A stretch of DNA of 64,000 nucleotides from Desulfobacter hydrogenophilus. Its GTDB lineage: Bacteria > Desulfobacterota > Desulfobacteria > Desulfobacterales > Desulfobacteraceae. Position 1 is the first letter of the stretch; every line of letters begins with the position of its first letter. Where the stretch lies: positions 1,251,501-1,315,500 of the forward strand of contig NZ_CP036313.1 in NCBI RefSeq assembly GCF_004319545.1, written 5' to 3'. This document shows, one piece after another, positions 35,484-43,707 of this stretch. A model generated the notes under the pieces. The model saw nothing but the letters and a program-made list of their open reading frames with translations. It did not search any database and was not told the DNA's origin. The position numbers and the translations under genes were made by a program.

Positions 35484-36524
35484 TTAAAATTTAAACGTAC
35501 AGCCGTCCCATGCATCATGATCAAACAATCGCGCCCCGGGCGTCAGGCTGTACAGGGCATCGGCGGCCATCAAAACCACGGCATTGGTCCAGGATATTTT
35601 CTCCTCGGGCCAGACCACCATATCCGGATACGTATACCCGCACCAGAAGGTTTGATCCTCAAACACCCGGTTGTGAATCCAGGAAAAAACGATCCCGGCC
35701 TTTTGCCTGCGCCCCATGGCGTGAAGCGCAAGCACCAGCTCCGAGGTTTCGGCAATGGTAACCCAGGGCTGGTCGGACACACAGCGGCACCCCTGACCCT
35801 CAATAACATATTTATGCCAGTATCGGTCCATACGTGCCTTTGCCCGGCGTCCCTGCAATGCCCCGGACAGTATTGGGTAAAACCAGTACATGGAAAACCT
35901 GGACTTGGACACGTTATAGGTAACAATATTTTCTCGGATGGATCTGCCAAGGCGTTTAAGCCCATTCTCCCATTCCGGACGGTTCCGGCCCAGGATACCG
36001 GCAATGGCCAGGGCACATTTCAGGCTTATGAATATGGAAGAGGAACCGGACAAAAGAGACATGGGATCAATCTTTCCCCCGGGACTTTTTGCCCAGTAAA
36101 TTTCGCCTGTGGTCGCTTGAAGGCCTAACGCAAAGTTAACGCCCTTTGACATGATTGACCAGAATTTTTCCAGATCAGCCTTATCCCCTTTTATTAAAAA
36201 CTGATGAAACAGCCCCACGGCCAGATAACAGGCCATGTGGCTTTCGGTGGTCCGGTCCCCGGGAACCGAATCCATATAGGATGAATACCAGGAACCGTTT
36301 TCATTCTGGAGAGCGGCCAGCCAGTCCAAGGCAGCCATTGCCTGGTCATGAAATCCGCCGATATTCAGCCCCATGACAGATTCCACAAGATCCCAAGGGT
36401 CGGTTTTCCCTCCGGCATGCCAGGGGATGTCTCCATTCTTCCTTTGAAGACCGGCAATCATACGAGCAACTGAGCCGGGGTTCAGAGGCGAGTTTGGGTG
36501 CAGCTTTGCATTTATCGGGTGCAT
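35484..36524 (-). CDS. alpha/alpha-toroid (prenyltransferase/squalene-cyclase-like) protein
   Basis: A 346-residue protein with repeated helical units like those of terpene-cyclase/prenyltransferase toroids or glycoside-hydrolase (alpha/alpha)6 barrels. Examples are WLAALQNENGSWYSSYMD, SMYWFYPILSGALQ and VSDQPWVTIAETSELVLALH. The QNENGSW-type QxxxGSW repeat favours the squalene-cyclase/prenyltransferase fold. It lacks the DxDD cyclase motif, so cyclase activity is unlikely. It is the first gene of a two-gene unit with a hexapeptide acyltransferase. Function unknown. Confidence 0.7.
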   Translation of the reverse strand: MHPINAKLHPNSPLNPGSVARMIAGLQRKNGDIPWHAGGKTDPWDLVESVMGLNIGGFHDQAMAALDWLAALQNENGSWYSSYMDSVPGDRTTESHMACYLAVGLFHQFLIKGDKADLEKFWSIMSKGVNFALGLQATTGEIYWAKSPGGKIDPMSLLSGSSSIFISLKCALAIAGILGRNRPEWENGLKRLGRSIRENIVTYNVSKSRFSMYWFYPILSGALQGRRAKARMDRYWHKYVIEGQGCRCVSDQPWVTIAETSELVLALHAMGRRQKAGIVFSWIHNRVFEDQTFWCGYTYPDMVVWPEEKISWTNAVVLMAADALYSLTPGARLFDHDAWDGCTFKF

Positions 36525-36796
36525 GGACTCTCTTAAAAATAATAATATCCTGTGTAAAAACAGGGCTAAATTATCAAACCCCTTTCTATTTTACAAGCTG
36601 ATTCCTTATTTATTCATGAATGGTAATTCATAAAGAAATTTATTTTAATCCTTGGGGAGATAACTAAAAAATAGCTCATATATCTTTAATTTAACACTCT
36701 GAAATAAAGAGTTATTTTAGTAATTAATCCTAAAATATTTAAAAAATGTTTTTTCTTGACAATCCATTTCTATTTGTGCTTTTTTTATGTAAATAC

Positions 36797-36905
36797 AACT
36801 GAATGTTCCTTCAGGATAACAGCCATGGGCTGACCTGGTTTATCAACACCCGGACTCACCCCACAACAAAACATAAAAGTAATTTAACAACTTGCTGAAA
36901 TTTAG
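36797..36905 (+). repeat. dispersed ~90-bp intergenic element, copy A (upstream of fadN)
   Basis: It contains ACAGCCATGGGCTGACCTGG, TATCAACACCCGG, CCCACAACAAAACAT and AAAGTAATTTAACAACTT in the same order as the pepA-side copy (7026-7112, minus) and the tig-clpP copy (14528-14633). It points toward fadN and ends about 45 bp before its ATG. The remaining part of this 426-bp gap is very AT-rich, with an isolated TTGACA at 36756 that lacks a properly spaced -10. Confidence 0.8.
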
Positions 36906-36950
36906 ATATATTGGTTTTTATTCTTTATACCCCAACTTGAGGAGAAAATC

Positions 36951-39359
36951 ATGGTAAGAAAGATCAGAAAAGCAGCAGTCATCGGATCCGGAATCATGGG
37001 AGGCGGAATTGCCGCCCTCCTTGCCGGCGCCGGTGTTGAGGTGCTGCTGCTGGACATTGTACCTTTTGATTTAACTGACGAAGAAAAAAAAGACCCTGGG
37101 GCGAGAAACCGCATTGTCCAGGCCGGCATGAAAGCGGCTCTGGCCACAAATCCCTCTTTATTTTACAGCAAAAAAGACGCCTCGCGCATCAGCACAGGCA
37201 ATCTGGATGATGACATTGAAAAATTGTCGGAATGCGACTGGATTATCGAAGTGGTCGTGGAAAATTTAAAAATCAAAAGAGATCTGTTCGAAAAGGTTGC
37301 CAAAGTCAGAAAAGAAGGCACCATTGTTACCAGCAACACGTCCGGAATTCCCCTCAAGGATATGAGCAAGGGCTTTTCCCGGGAGTTCAAAGAACACTTT
37401 ATGGGCACCCATTTCTTTAACCCGGTCCGCTACATGCATCTGCTGGAACTGATCCCCGGTGCTGAGACCAAACCCGACGTCATGGATTTCATTGCCCGGT
37501 TTGGTGAAAGGAATCTGGGCAAGGGTATTGTCTGGGCCAAGGACACCCCGAACTTTGTGGGCAATAGAATCGGTGTTCAGGGTATTGGCGCCTGCATCAA
37601 GTTCATGCGCGAAGACAACATGACCATTCCCGAAGTGGATGCGCTGCTTGGACCGGCCCTGGGCCGCCCTAAAACCGCCATCTTCAAAACCACGGATCTG
37701 GTTGGTATTGACACCATGCTCCATGTGGCCAAAAATTCCTATGACCTGTGCCCAGATGACGAGCAGCGCGAGACACTTGTTCTGCCGGAATTTATCTCCA
37801 CAATGGTCGATAAAAAAATGCTGGGCAAAAAAACCCAGGGCGGATTCTACAAAACGGAACTGACCCCGGAGTGGAAAAAAATACGCAAGGTGCTCAATAT
37901 TGACACCCTGGAATATGAAGACCTTGAAAGACCAACCTTCCCCTGCCTGGAACAGGCCAAGAAAAAAGTCACCCTGGAAGAGAAGTTGACCTGCGTGCTC
38001 AAAGGCGATGACAAAGGGGCCCAATTTGCCTGGAAATGCCAGGCCAACGCATTCCAGTATGCTGCCAGCCGGATCCCTGAAATCGCTGATACCATCGTCG
38101 AAATCGATAACGCCATGAAATGGGGCTACAACTTTGCAATGGGACCCTTTGAAACCTGGGATGCCTATGGTGTTGAAGAAGCCGTTGAAAGAATGAAAAA
38201 CGACGGACTTGATGTACCGGCCAATGTGACGGACATGCTGGGCAAGGGCAAAAAATCTTTTTACAAACTTGAAAACGGAATCCGCTACTACTTTGATTTT
38301 TCATCAGGCCAATACAAGGCGGTGCCGGTTTCTAAAAACATGGTTTCCATTGCTGCCGCCAAAGGCAATAATAAAATAGTTTTTCAAAATGCGTCGGCAT
38401 CACTGGTGGACATCGGAGACGACGTTTTCTGCATTGAATTTCACACCAAGATGAATGCCATCAATGGCGAAATTGTTGATTCCATAGGCAAATCCCTTGA
38501 CTATGTTGAAGAAAACGGAGCCGGCCTTGTGATCGGCAACGAAGCAGGCGGGATGCCCGGCGCTTTTTCTGCCGGTGCAGATCTTTCCTTTGTATCCAAA
38601 CTGTGCCACGAAAAAAAATACACTGAAATCGATGCATTCCTGGCAAAAGCCCAGGACGGCATCCAAAGCGTCAAATACGCACCTTTCCCTGTTGTTGCCG
38701 CACCTTACGGCATGGTCCTGGGGGGCGGCTGCGAAACCTGCCTGGGCGCTGACCGCATCGTTGCCCATACCGAGCTTTTCATGGGTCTGGTGGAAATTGG
38801 CGTGGGCCTTCTGCCCGCCGGTGGCGGTTGCATGAATCTGTGGAAAAAATATGTGGATGCCCTGCCGGGCAAAACCGTAAAAGAGGTGGATCTGGCCAAA
38901 TTATTCGTCCCGGCATTCATGAAAATTGCCATGGCCGCCGTATCCATGTCAGCAGCCCAGGCCCGGGATAACGGATTCCTCGGCCTTGGTGACCGGGTCG
39001 TCATGAACCGAGACAACCTTGTGGGTGAAGCCAAAAAAGAAGTGCTCAAGATGGTGGATGACGGATATGTACCCCCGCTGAAAAAGAAACTGAAAGTGAT
39101 TGGCAGCGCCGGTCAGGGCATGGTTAATGCCGAGTTGTTCAATTTTCTCAACGGCAAATTCATGAGCGAATATGATGCTTTTCTGGCCAAACGCATTGCC
39201 TATGTCGTCAGCGGCGGCGATGCCAACGAGGGCAGTGAGATTGCCGAAGAAGCCATCCTCAAGCTTGAACGTGAGGCATTTGTGGACTTCTGCAAAGAGG
39301 AAAAAACCATTGCCCGAATTGATCATATGCTTAAAACCGGGAAGCCGCTTAGAAACTAG
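36951..39359 (+). CDS. fadN: 3-hydroxyacyl-CoA dehydrogenase/enoyl-CoA hydratase (FadN order)
   Basis: An 802-residue bifunctional beta-oxidation enzyme. The dehydrogenase half comes first: NAD-binding Rossmann motif VIGSGIMGGGIAALLAGAG (residues about 9-27), the HAD signature region around FMGTHFFNPVRYMHLLELIP and the C-terminal HAD domains. The enoyl-CoA hydratase-like domain comes last (about 480-720), with oxyanion loops GMPGAFSAGADLSF and APYGMVLGGGCETCLGAD. This order matches Bacillus FadN rather than E. coli FadB. GAGGAGA precedes the ATG. The partner thiolase follows 168 bp later, beyond a 125-bp palindrome. Degradation or synthesis direction cannot be read from sequence. Confidence 0.94.
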   Translation: MVRKIRKAAVIGSGIMGGGIAALLAGAGVEVLLLDIVPFDLTDEEKKDPGARNRIVQAGMKAALATNPSLFYSKKDASRISTGNLDDDIEKLSECDWIIEVVVENLKIKRDLFEKVAKVRKEGTIVTSNTSGIPLKDMSKGFSREFKEHFMGTHFFNPVRYMHLLELIPGAETKPDVMDFIARFGERNLGKGIVWAKDTPNFVGNRIGVQGIGACIKFMREDNMTIPEVDALLGPALGRPKTAIFKTTDLVGIDTMLHVAKNSYDLCPDDEQRETLVLPEFISTMVDKKMLGKKTQGGFYKTELTPEWKKIRKVLNIDTLEYEDLERPTFPCLEQAKKKVTLEEKLTCVLKGDDKGAQFAWKCQANAFQYAASRIPEIADTIVEIDNAMKWGYNFAMGPFETWDAYGVEEAVERMKNDGLDVPANVTDMLGKGKKSFYKLENGIRYYFDFSSGQYKAVPVSKNMVSIAAAKGNNKIVFQNASASLVDIGDDVFCIEFHTKMNAINGEIVDSIGKSLDYVEENGAGLVIGNEAGGMPGAFSAGADLSFVSKLCHEKKYTEIDAFLAKAQDGIQSVKYAPFPVVAAPYGMVLGGGCETCLGADRIVAHTELFMGLVEIGVGLLPAGGGCMNLWKKYVDALPGKTVKEVDLAKLFVPAFMKIAMAAVSMSAAQARDNGFLGLGDRVVMNRDNLVGEAKKEVLKMVDDGYVPPLKKKLKVIGSAGQGMVNAELFNFLNGKFMSEYDAFLAKRIAYVVSGGDANEGSEIAEEAILKLEREAFVDFCKEEKTIARIDHMLKTGKPLRN

Positions 39360-39484
39360 TGTTTGAACAAAAAGTCACCCATCTGCGGCGTTGCAAAAAA
39401 AATTTTAAATCCTCACAACCATGAGGTTGCTCCGGTTTTAAATTTTTCTGCGCCTTGCACCTGGGCAACTTTTCGTCCAAACAC
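39359..39484. repeat. 125-bp imperfect palindrome between fadN and fadA
   Basis: The left arm begins GTGTTTGAACAAAAAGTC and the right arm ends AACTTTTCGTCCAAACAC. They pair over about 50 bases each with scattered mismatches, through TGC-CG-GCA and AAATTT blocks. The inner part has its own small hairpin (CAACC-atga-GGTTG). It starts at the last base of the fadN stop codon and fills nearly the whole spacer. Transcribed, it would form one long hairpin. Confidence 0.85.
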
Positions 39485-39527
39485 GGGATGCTATGCCAAA
39501 TGCTTTAGAACTTAGGAGGATAAGATC

Positions 39528-40706
39528 ATGAAAGACGCATATATAGTACAATCCATACGGACCCCGGGCTGCAAGCAAAAAAAAGGGTTGTTCAGCCAGA
39601 CCCGGCCCGAAGAGTTGATTGCTTTTATTATGAAAGAAGCGGTTGAAAGGACCGCCAACCTGAAACCCGAAGACATTGACGATGTCATGCTGGGCTGTGC
39701 CTTCCCCGAAGCGGAACAGGGCCTGAACCTGGGCCGGATCGCGGCTAAAATGGCAGGCTTCCCGGACGAGGTCTCCGGCGCCACGGTGAACCGGTTCTGC
39801 GCATCCGGCCTTGAAGCTATTGCCCTGGCTTCTGTGCGGGTGTCTGCGGGCTGGTCGGAAATCTGCGTGGGTGCAGGCTGCGAATCCATGACATTTGTAC
39901 CCATGGGTGGTAACGTCCCCCGGCCCCATCCGGAGTATTCAAAAACCAATCCTGAAATGTACGTATCCATGGGTATTACCGCTGAAAACGTGGCCGAACG
40001 GTACAACATCTCCCGGGAAGACCAGGACCTATTTGCCTCCCAGTCCCAGGCAAAGGCCATGGCAGCCAGAGACGGCGGGAAATTTACTGAAATCATCCCC
40101 ACCCCGGCCTACAAATATATTGAACAGGCGGATGGTACGTACAAAAAAGAGCCCTTTATTGTGGAACATGACGACGGGATCCGGGCCTCCACACCCGAAG
40201 GGCTGGCCAAACTGGGCGCGGTGTTTAAAGCGAACGGTTCCGTGACTGCCGGAAACTCGTCCCAGACCACGGACGGGGCAGCGGCCACCATCGTCGCGTC
40301 CAGGGAAAAGTGTAAGGCACTTGGCCTGACCCCTATAGCCAGACTGGTTGGGTATAGCACTGTGGGCTGCAAAGCAGATGAAATGGGCGTAGGCCCCAAA
40401 TATGCCATTCCAAAAGTGCTTAAACAGGTGGGAATGACCATTGACGACATCGACATTTATGAAATCAATGAAGCCTTTGCTGCCCAGGCCATTCACTGCA
40501 TCCGGGAAATCGGCCTCGAAAAATACATGGATAAAATCAACATTCACGGCGGCGCCATCGCCCTTGGTCATCCCCTGGGATGCACCGGTGCCAAACTGAC
40601 AGCCACGTGCATTGCCAACCTCAAAGAAGTCGGCGGCAAATATGGTATTGTTTCCATGTGTGTCGGCGGGGGCATGGGTGCTGCCGCAATATTTGAAAAA
40701 CTTTGA
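39528..40706 (+). CDS. fadA: acetyl-CoA C-acyltransferase (thiolase)
   Basis: A 392-residue thiolase that cleaves 3-ketoacyl-CoA (or condenses acyl-CoAs). The nucleophilic Cys lies in VNRFCASGLEAIA (about residue 90). The His is in GGAIALGHPLGCTGAK (about residue 348) and the second Cys in VSMCVGGGMGAAAIF (about 378), completing the active site. TTAGGAGGA precedes the ATG. It is paired with fadN, as in fadNA operons, though separated by the long palindrome. Confidence 0.95.
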   Translation: MKDAYIVQSIRTPGCKQKKGLFSQTRPEELIAFIMKEAVERTANLKPEDIDDVMLGCAFPEAEQGLNLGRIAAKMAGFPDEVSGATVNRFCASGLEAIALASVRVSAGWSEICVGAGCESMTFVPMGGNVPRPHPEYSKTNPEMYVSMGITAENVAERYNISREDQDLFASQSQAKAMAARDGGKFTEIIPTPAYKYIEQADGTYKKEPFIVEHDDGIRASTPEGLAKLGAVFKANGSVTAGNSSQTTDGAAATIVASREKCKALGLTPIARLVGYSTVGCKADEMGVGPKYAIPKVLKQVGMTIDDIDIYEINEAFAAQAIHCIREIGLEKYMDKINIHGGAIALGHPLGCTGAKLTATCIANLKEVGGKYGIVSMCVGGGMGAAAIFEKL

Positions 40707-40739
40707 TCGCTTAGGAATGAGTCCGAAATAACTTAACCT

Positions 40740-40768
40740 GGGAGCGCGGGCGGGACGCCCGCGCTCCC
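40740..40768. repeat. GC-rich perfect hairpin after fadA
   Basis: A 13-bp perfect stem (GGGAGCGCGGGCG / CGCCCGCGCTCCC) with the loop GGA, 33 bp after the fadA stop. It has no T run on either side, so it is more like a REP-type palindrome or a Rho-independent pause/RNA-stability element than a textbook terminator. Confidence 0.8.
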
Positions 40769-40847
40769 GGATATAGCTAAATGGGCAAATTATTTAATAC
40801 CTGTTCCTTAAAAACCAATTTTTTTATTTCTAAAGCCTATATAATTA

Positions 40848-41078
40848 TCATCCCCCCGCAACCAGCGGAAAAAGTCCGACCTTATCATTTCCCACAAGTG
40901 CCTGATCAGGCAGAGCTCTTTTCCCGTTGATAAAAATCAGGCTGACAGATCCATCAGGGATACCCAGCTTATGAATCAGGCCGCCCGCAGTTGTGCCCTT
41001 TTCCACTTTAAGGGAACCCGAACCCTTTGGATAGTATCTAGTAAGGGTGGTGAACAAATCTATATTAATTTCAATCAT
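40848..41078 (-). CDS. ThiS/MoaD-like sulfur-carrier protein
   Basis: A 76-residue ubiquitin-fold protein from ATG 41078 (MIEINIDLFTTL..). I chose this start because CAGGAG lies 10 nt upstream and the fold begins there. It ends GLFPLVAGG with the Gly-Gly tail that these carriers need for adenylation and thiocarboxylation. The middle has INGKRALPDQALVGNDKV, typical of MoaD/ThiS. Such proteins donate sulfur for molybdopterin, thiamine, tungsten cofactor or cysteine synthesis. No activating E1-like or synthase gene is nearby. The start overlaps the end of the MscS-type channel gene by 8 bp, so it is cotranscribed with a channel and corA, an odd setting. Confidence 0.85.
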   Translation of the reverse strand: MIEINIDLFTTLTRYYPKGSGSLKVEKGTTAGGLIHKLGIPDGSVSLIFINGKRALPDQALVGNDKVGLFPLVAGG

Positions 41079-43707
41079 CAGACTTTTTCTCCTGTTCCGG
41101 GCGTTGGGATTCCGGCGTTTTGGCAGGAAAAAACCGATCAACCCCCTCAATGGATCGGATATGAATATCCCGCTGGGGAAAACTGATCTCTATGTTGTTT
41201 TCCCGGAAATTTTTATCGATCCTGAATCTAACAGCCGTATCCACCTCAAGCATATGGTCCACATCGGTCCAGAGCCGCAGCACAAACATCAATGCACTGT
41301 CGCCAAAATCCGTAAAGATTACGTCTGGCATCGGGTAGCGAAGGACATTGGGGACGTCTCCAGCAATCTGCAGTAAAATTGTTCTCACCAGCTCCACATC
41401 AGATCCGTATGCCACGCCTACGCTAATTTTGCGGCGGATCCGTTTGTCCTTGAAACTCCAGTTGGTCACCTGATTACTGATGAAATCGGCATTGGGAATA
41501 ATCAGGGAGGCATTGTCATAGGTCTGCACCACTGTGGACCGGACATTTATTTTTCTTACCCTGGCCCAGGTGCCGTTGACCTCCACGTCATCCCCCACCT
41601 GAATGGGCCGCTCAAACAGCAGGATAATGCCGGATATAAAATTGTTGACGATGTTCTGCAGGCCAAATCCAATACCAATACCCAGGGCGCCAAAGGCAAC
41701 GGCCAGAGATGCCGTGTTCAGCCCAAAGGCATGCAGGGCTATGAGAAGACCTATGGCCCAAATAATATAGCCGGATATGGTTGTAATGGACTCCTGCAGA
41801 CCCTGGGCCATGCCGGAACGATTTAAAAATTTTTTTTGGAACAGCCATTTCCATATTCGCACCAGAGCATAGGTGAAAATAAGTACAAGTCCGAAACAGC
41901 CTGCACCCCAAAAGCTGAACTGCATACTGCCGATGCTCAAAGGAAAGGCCAGGACCTTGTACAGATTACTCAGCACGGTTCCCGGATCACCCCAGATCAG
42001 CAACAGAAGAATTGAAAGGGTAACCACCCAGCAGAACTGACCTGCCCGGATGATCAGCCACTGGACAGGATAATCGTCATAAACAAATTTTTCCTTCCTG
42101 GTATGGCTTTGCTCCTTGTAATAGAAATCCCATTCCTGGAGTAAGTGAAGAAAAATCGTCCACCAGAAAAGAATGACAAAACTCTGAATCCAGGAACGAA
42201 CCCAATGGGAGGCAAGCAATTCATAACCGGTCATATCCAGCATGAGTGAAACACCGGAAATCACAAGCATCACATATTTGGTGGTTAAAAGCCGGATCAG
42301 CTGATTTCTATCCTGATAATTTTCCCCCGGGGACTGAAGGGTATAAAAATTGACATCCCGCCAGGTTTTCAGTGTCCAGACAAACATGATAAATGCCCCT
42401 GCCATGCGCAGCAGGATCAACAGCCCCGAACTTTGCCCCAAAACGGTGTGCAACACCCCATGGGCAATAATAAAAACAGCAACAGCCCGGGTGAAACGGA
42501 TCAGATGCCGGGCATTGGCTTCCCCACCCACGGCATCAATAAGGATCGTTTTCAAAGACTGGCAGATCCACCTGCATGCAAGCAAAATCATTATCACCTG
42601 GGCGACCTCCAAAAAAACTCCGGACACCAGAACCATTTTGTCCAGGCTGCTGTATAGAAAAATTGTCAACGCAGTCCCGGTCGGAAGAATGGACATGGTC
42701 AGCAGGTTTGAGGCCATCTGATGCCAAGCGCCTAACTTTTGCACGACAGGCAGAGTCTTTAAACCCGAAGCCTCTTTCCGAAGTCGACTTAGAATGGCGA
42801 ACAAAGCAGCCAGGACAAAGAAAAAGGATACCGCCAAAAGCTGTGCGTCCTGCCACAGTGTTTCAACTCCCGATATCCAGAACTGGGGATCAGAAATGAT
42901 AAAGATATGTTCAATCAGGGTGTTGAATTCCTGCTTGAGAGAATTAAGGGCACCAACTCGCGCGTCCTTATTTGTACGCTCAAACAACCCTTTTGCTTTT
43001 TTCTGTTCAATGATTTTTTCAAATTGTGCATCCAGGGTTGTATACGTTTTCTCTATTTCCGCCTGCTTGTCCAGACGGCCCTTGTATATCTGATCCAGCC
43101 GGGACAACAGATCCTCTTTTTCCTTGAGCACCCGGGCCAGATGGGTTGCCACCTTTTCAATGGCCAGAACCTCGCTACCGGAAGAGGTGTTCTCTCTAAC
43201 TCCAGCAAGTTCTGCCAGTTGTTTGTCAACAAGCAGCTTCTGATTTTTCAGGTGTTCAAGTTCCTGTTTCAGGGCCTCTTCTTTCGGAATCAGCCCCTGA
43301 AACATTTTTTGGGCCTCAATCATGGCGGTTTTCAGTTCAGCCCTGCTTTTCTGGAGCTGAAAAAAGTCAACATCCTCGGACAGCAGAAAATTTCGGAAAG
43401 AGGATAACTGGACCCGGTACCCGTTATATGCTGCTGTCAGGTTCATCTGGTCCTGCTCTTCCTTTGCTATACGTTTCTTATATTTTTCAAGGTCACTGAG
43501 CTCACTATTCAAAGATTTCTCAAGGATAATGCCCAGTTCACCAATCAACTGGGATGTAGAACCCTGCTCTGGTTCGGCAAAAGCAAAGGTAAATCCACTG
43601 AAAACAGTAAATCCGGCAAACAGGATCACAAAAAACTTGAAAATAAATTGAATGCGTAATTTTTTCATATGAACAAAAATTTTTTCTACCATGATTTTTA
43701 AAACCAC
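41071..43707 (-). CDS. large MscS-family mechanosensitive channel
   Basis: An 878-residue inner-membrane channel (the exact start is ambiguous: GTG 43707, ATG 43692 or ATG 43668). A signal-like hydrophobic helix comes first (FKFFVILFAGFTVFSGFTFAFAEP). A long coiled-coil periplasmic-type domain follows (about residues 40-270, rich in Glu/Lys/Leu), then many transmembrane helices. The C-terminal MscS domain is clear: ALGIGIGFGLQNIVNNFISGIILLFERPIQVGD and VEVNGTWARVRKINVRSTVV, then the cytoplasmic beta domain. The architecture is like MscK/YjeP-type large channels that open under hypo-osmotic stress. It lies between corA (10-bp overlap with its stop) and the ThiS/MoaD-like gene. Confidence 0.9.
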   Translation of the reverse strand: MVLKIMVEKIFVHMKKLRIQFIFKFFVILFAGFTVFSGFTFAFAEPEQGSTSQLIGELGIILEKSLNSELSDLEKYKKRIAKEEQDQMNLTAAYNGYRVQLSSFRNFLLSEDVDFFQLQKSRAELKTAMIEAQKMFQGLIPKEEALKQELEHLKNQKLLVDKQLAELAGVRENTSSGSEVLAIEKVATHLARVLKEKEDLLSRLDQIYKGRLDKQAEIEKTYTTLDAQFEKIIEQKKAKGLFERTNKDARVGALNSLKQEFNTLIEHIFIISDPQFWISGVETLWQDAQLLAVSFFFVLAALFAILSRLRKEASGLKTLPVVQKLGAWHQMASNLLTMSILPTGTALTIFLYSSLDKMVLVSGVFLEVAQVIMILLACRWICQSLKTILIDAVGGEANARHLIRFTRAVAVFIIAHGVLHTVLGQSSGLLILLRMAGAFIMFVWTLKTWRDVNFYTLQSPGENYQDRNQLIRLLTTKYVMLVISGVSLMLDMTGYELLASHWVRSWIQSFVILFWWTIFLHLLQEWDFYYKEQSHTRKEKFVYDDYPVQWLIIRAGQFCWVVTLSILLLLIWGDPGTVLSNLYKVLAFPLSIGSMQFSFWGAGCFGLVLIFTYALVRIWKWLFQKKFLNRSGMAQGLQESITTISGYIIWAIGLLIALHAFGLNTASLAVAFGALGIGIGFGLQNIVNNFISGIILLFERPIQVGDDVEVNGTWARVRKINVRSTVVQTYDNASLIIPNADFISNQVTNWSFKDKRIRRKISVGVAYGSDVELVRTILLQIAGDVPNVLRYPMPDVIFTDFGDSALMFVLRLWTDVDHMLEVDTAVRFRIDKNFRENNIEISFPQRDIHIRSIEGVDRFFPAKTPESQRPEQEKKSDD

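Noticed and set aside
36820..36832. ATG-GGC-TGA two-codon frame in all three copies of the dispersed element, as a regulatory micro-ORF
   Set aside because: Only one copy has a plausible ribosome-binding site, so the conservation is more easily explained by the hairpin or simple common descent.
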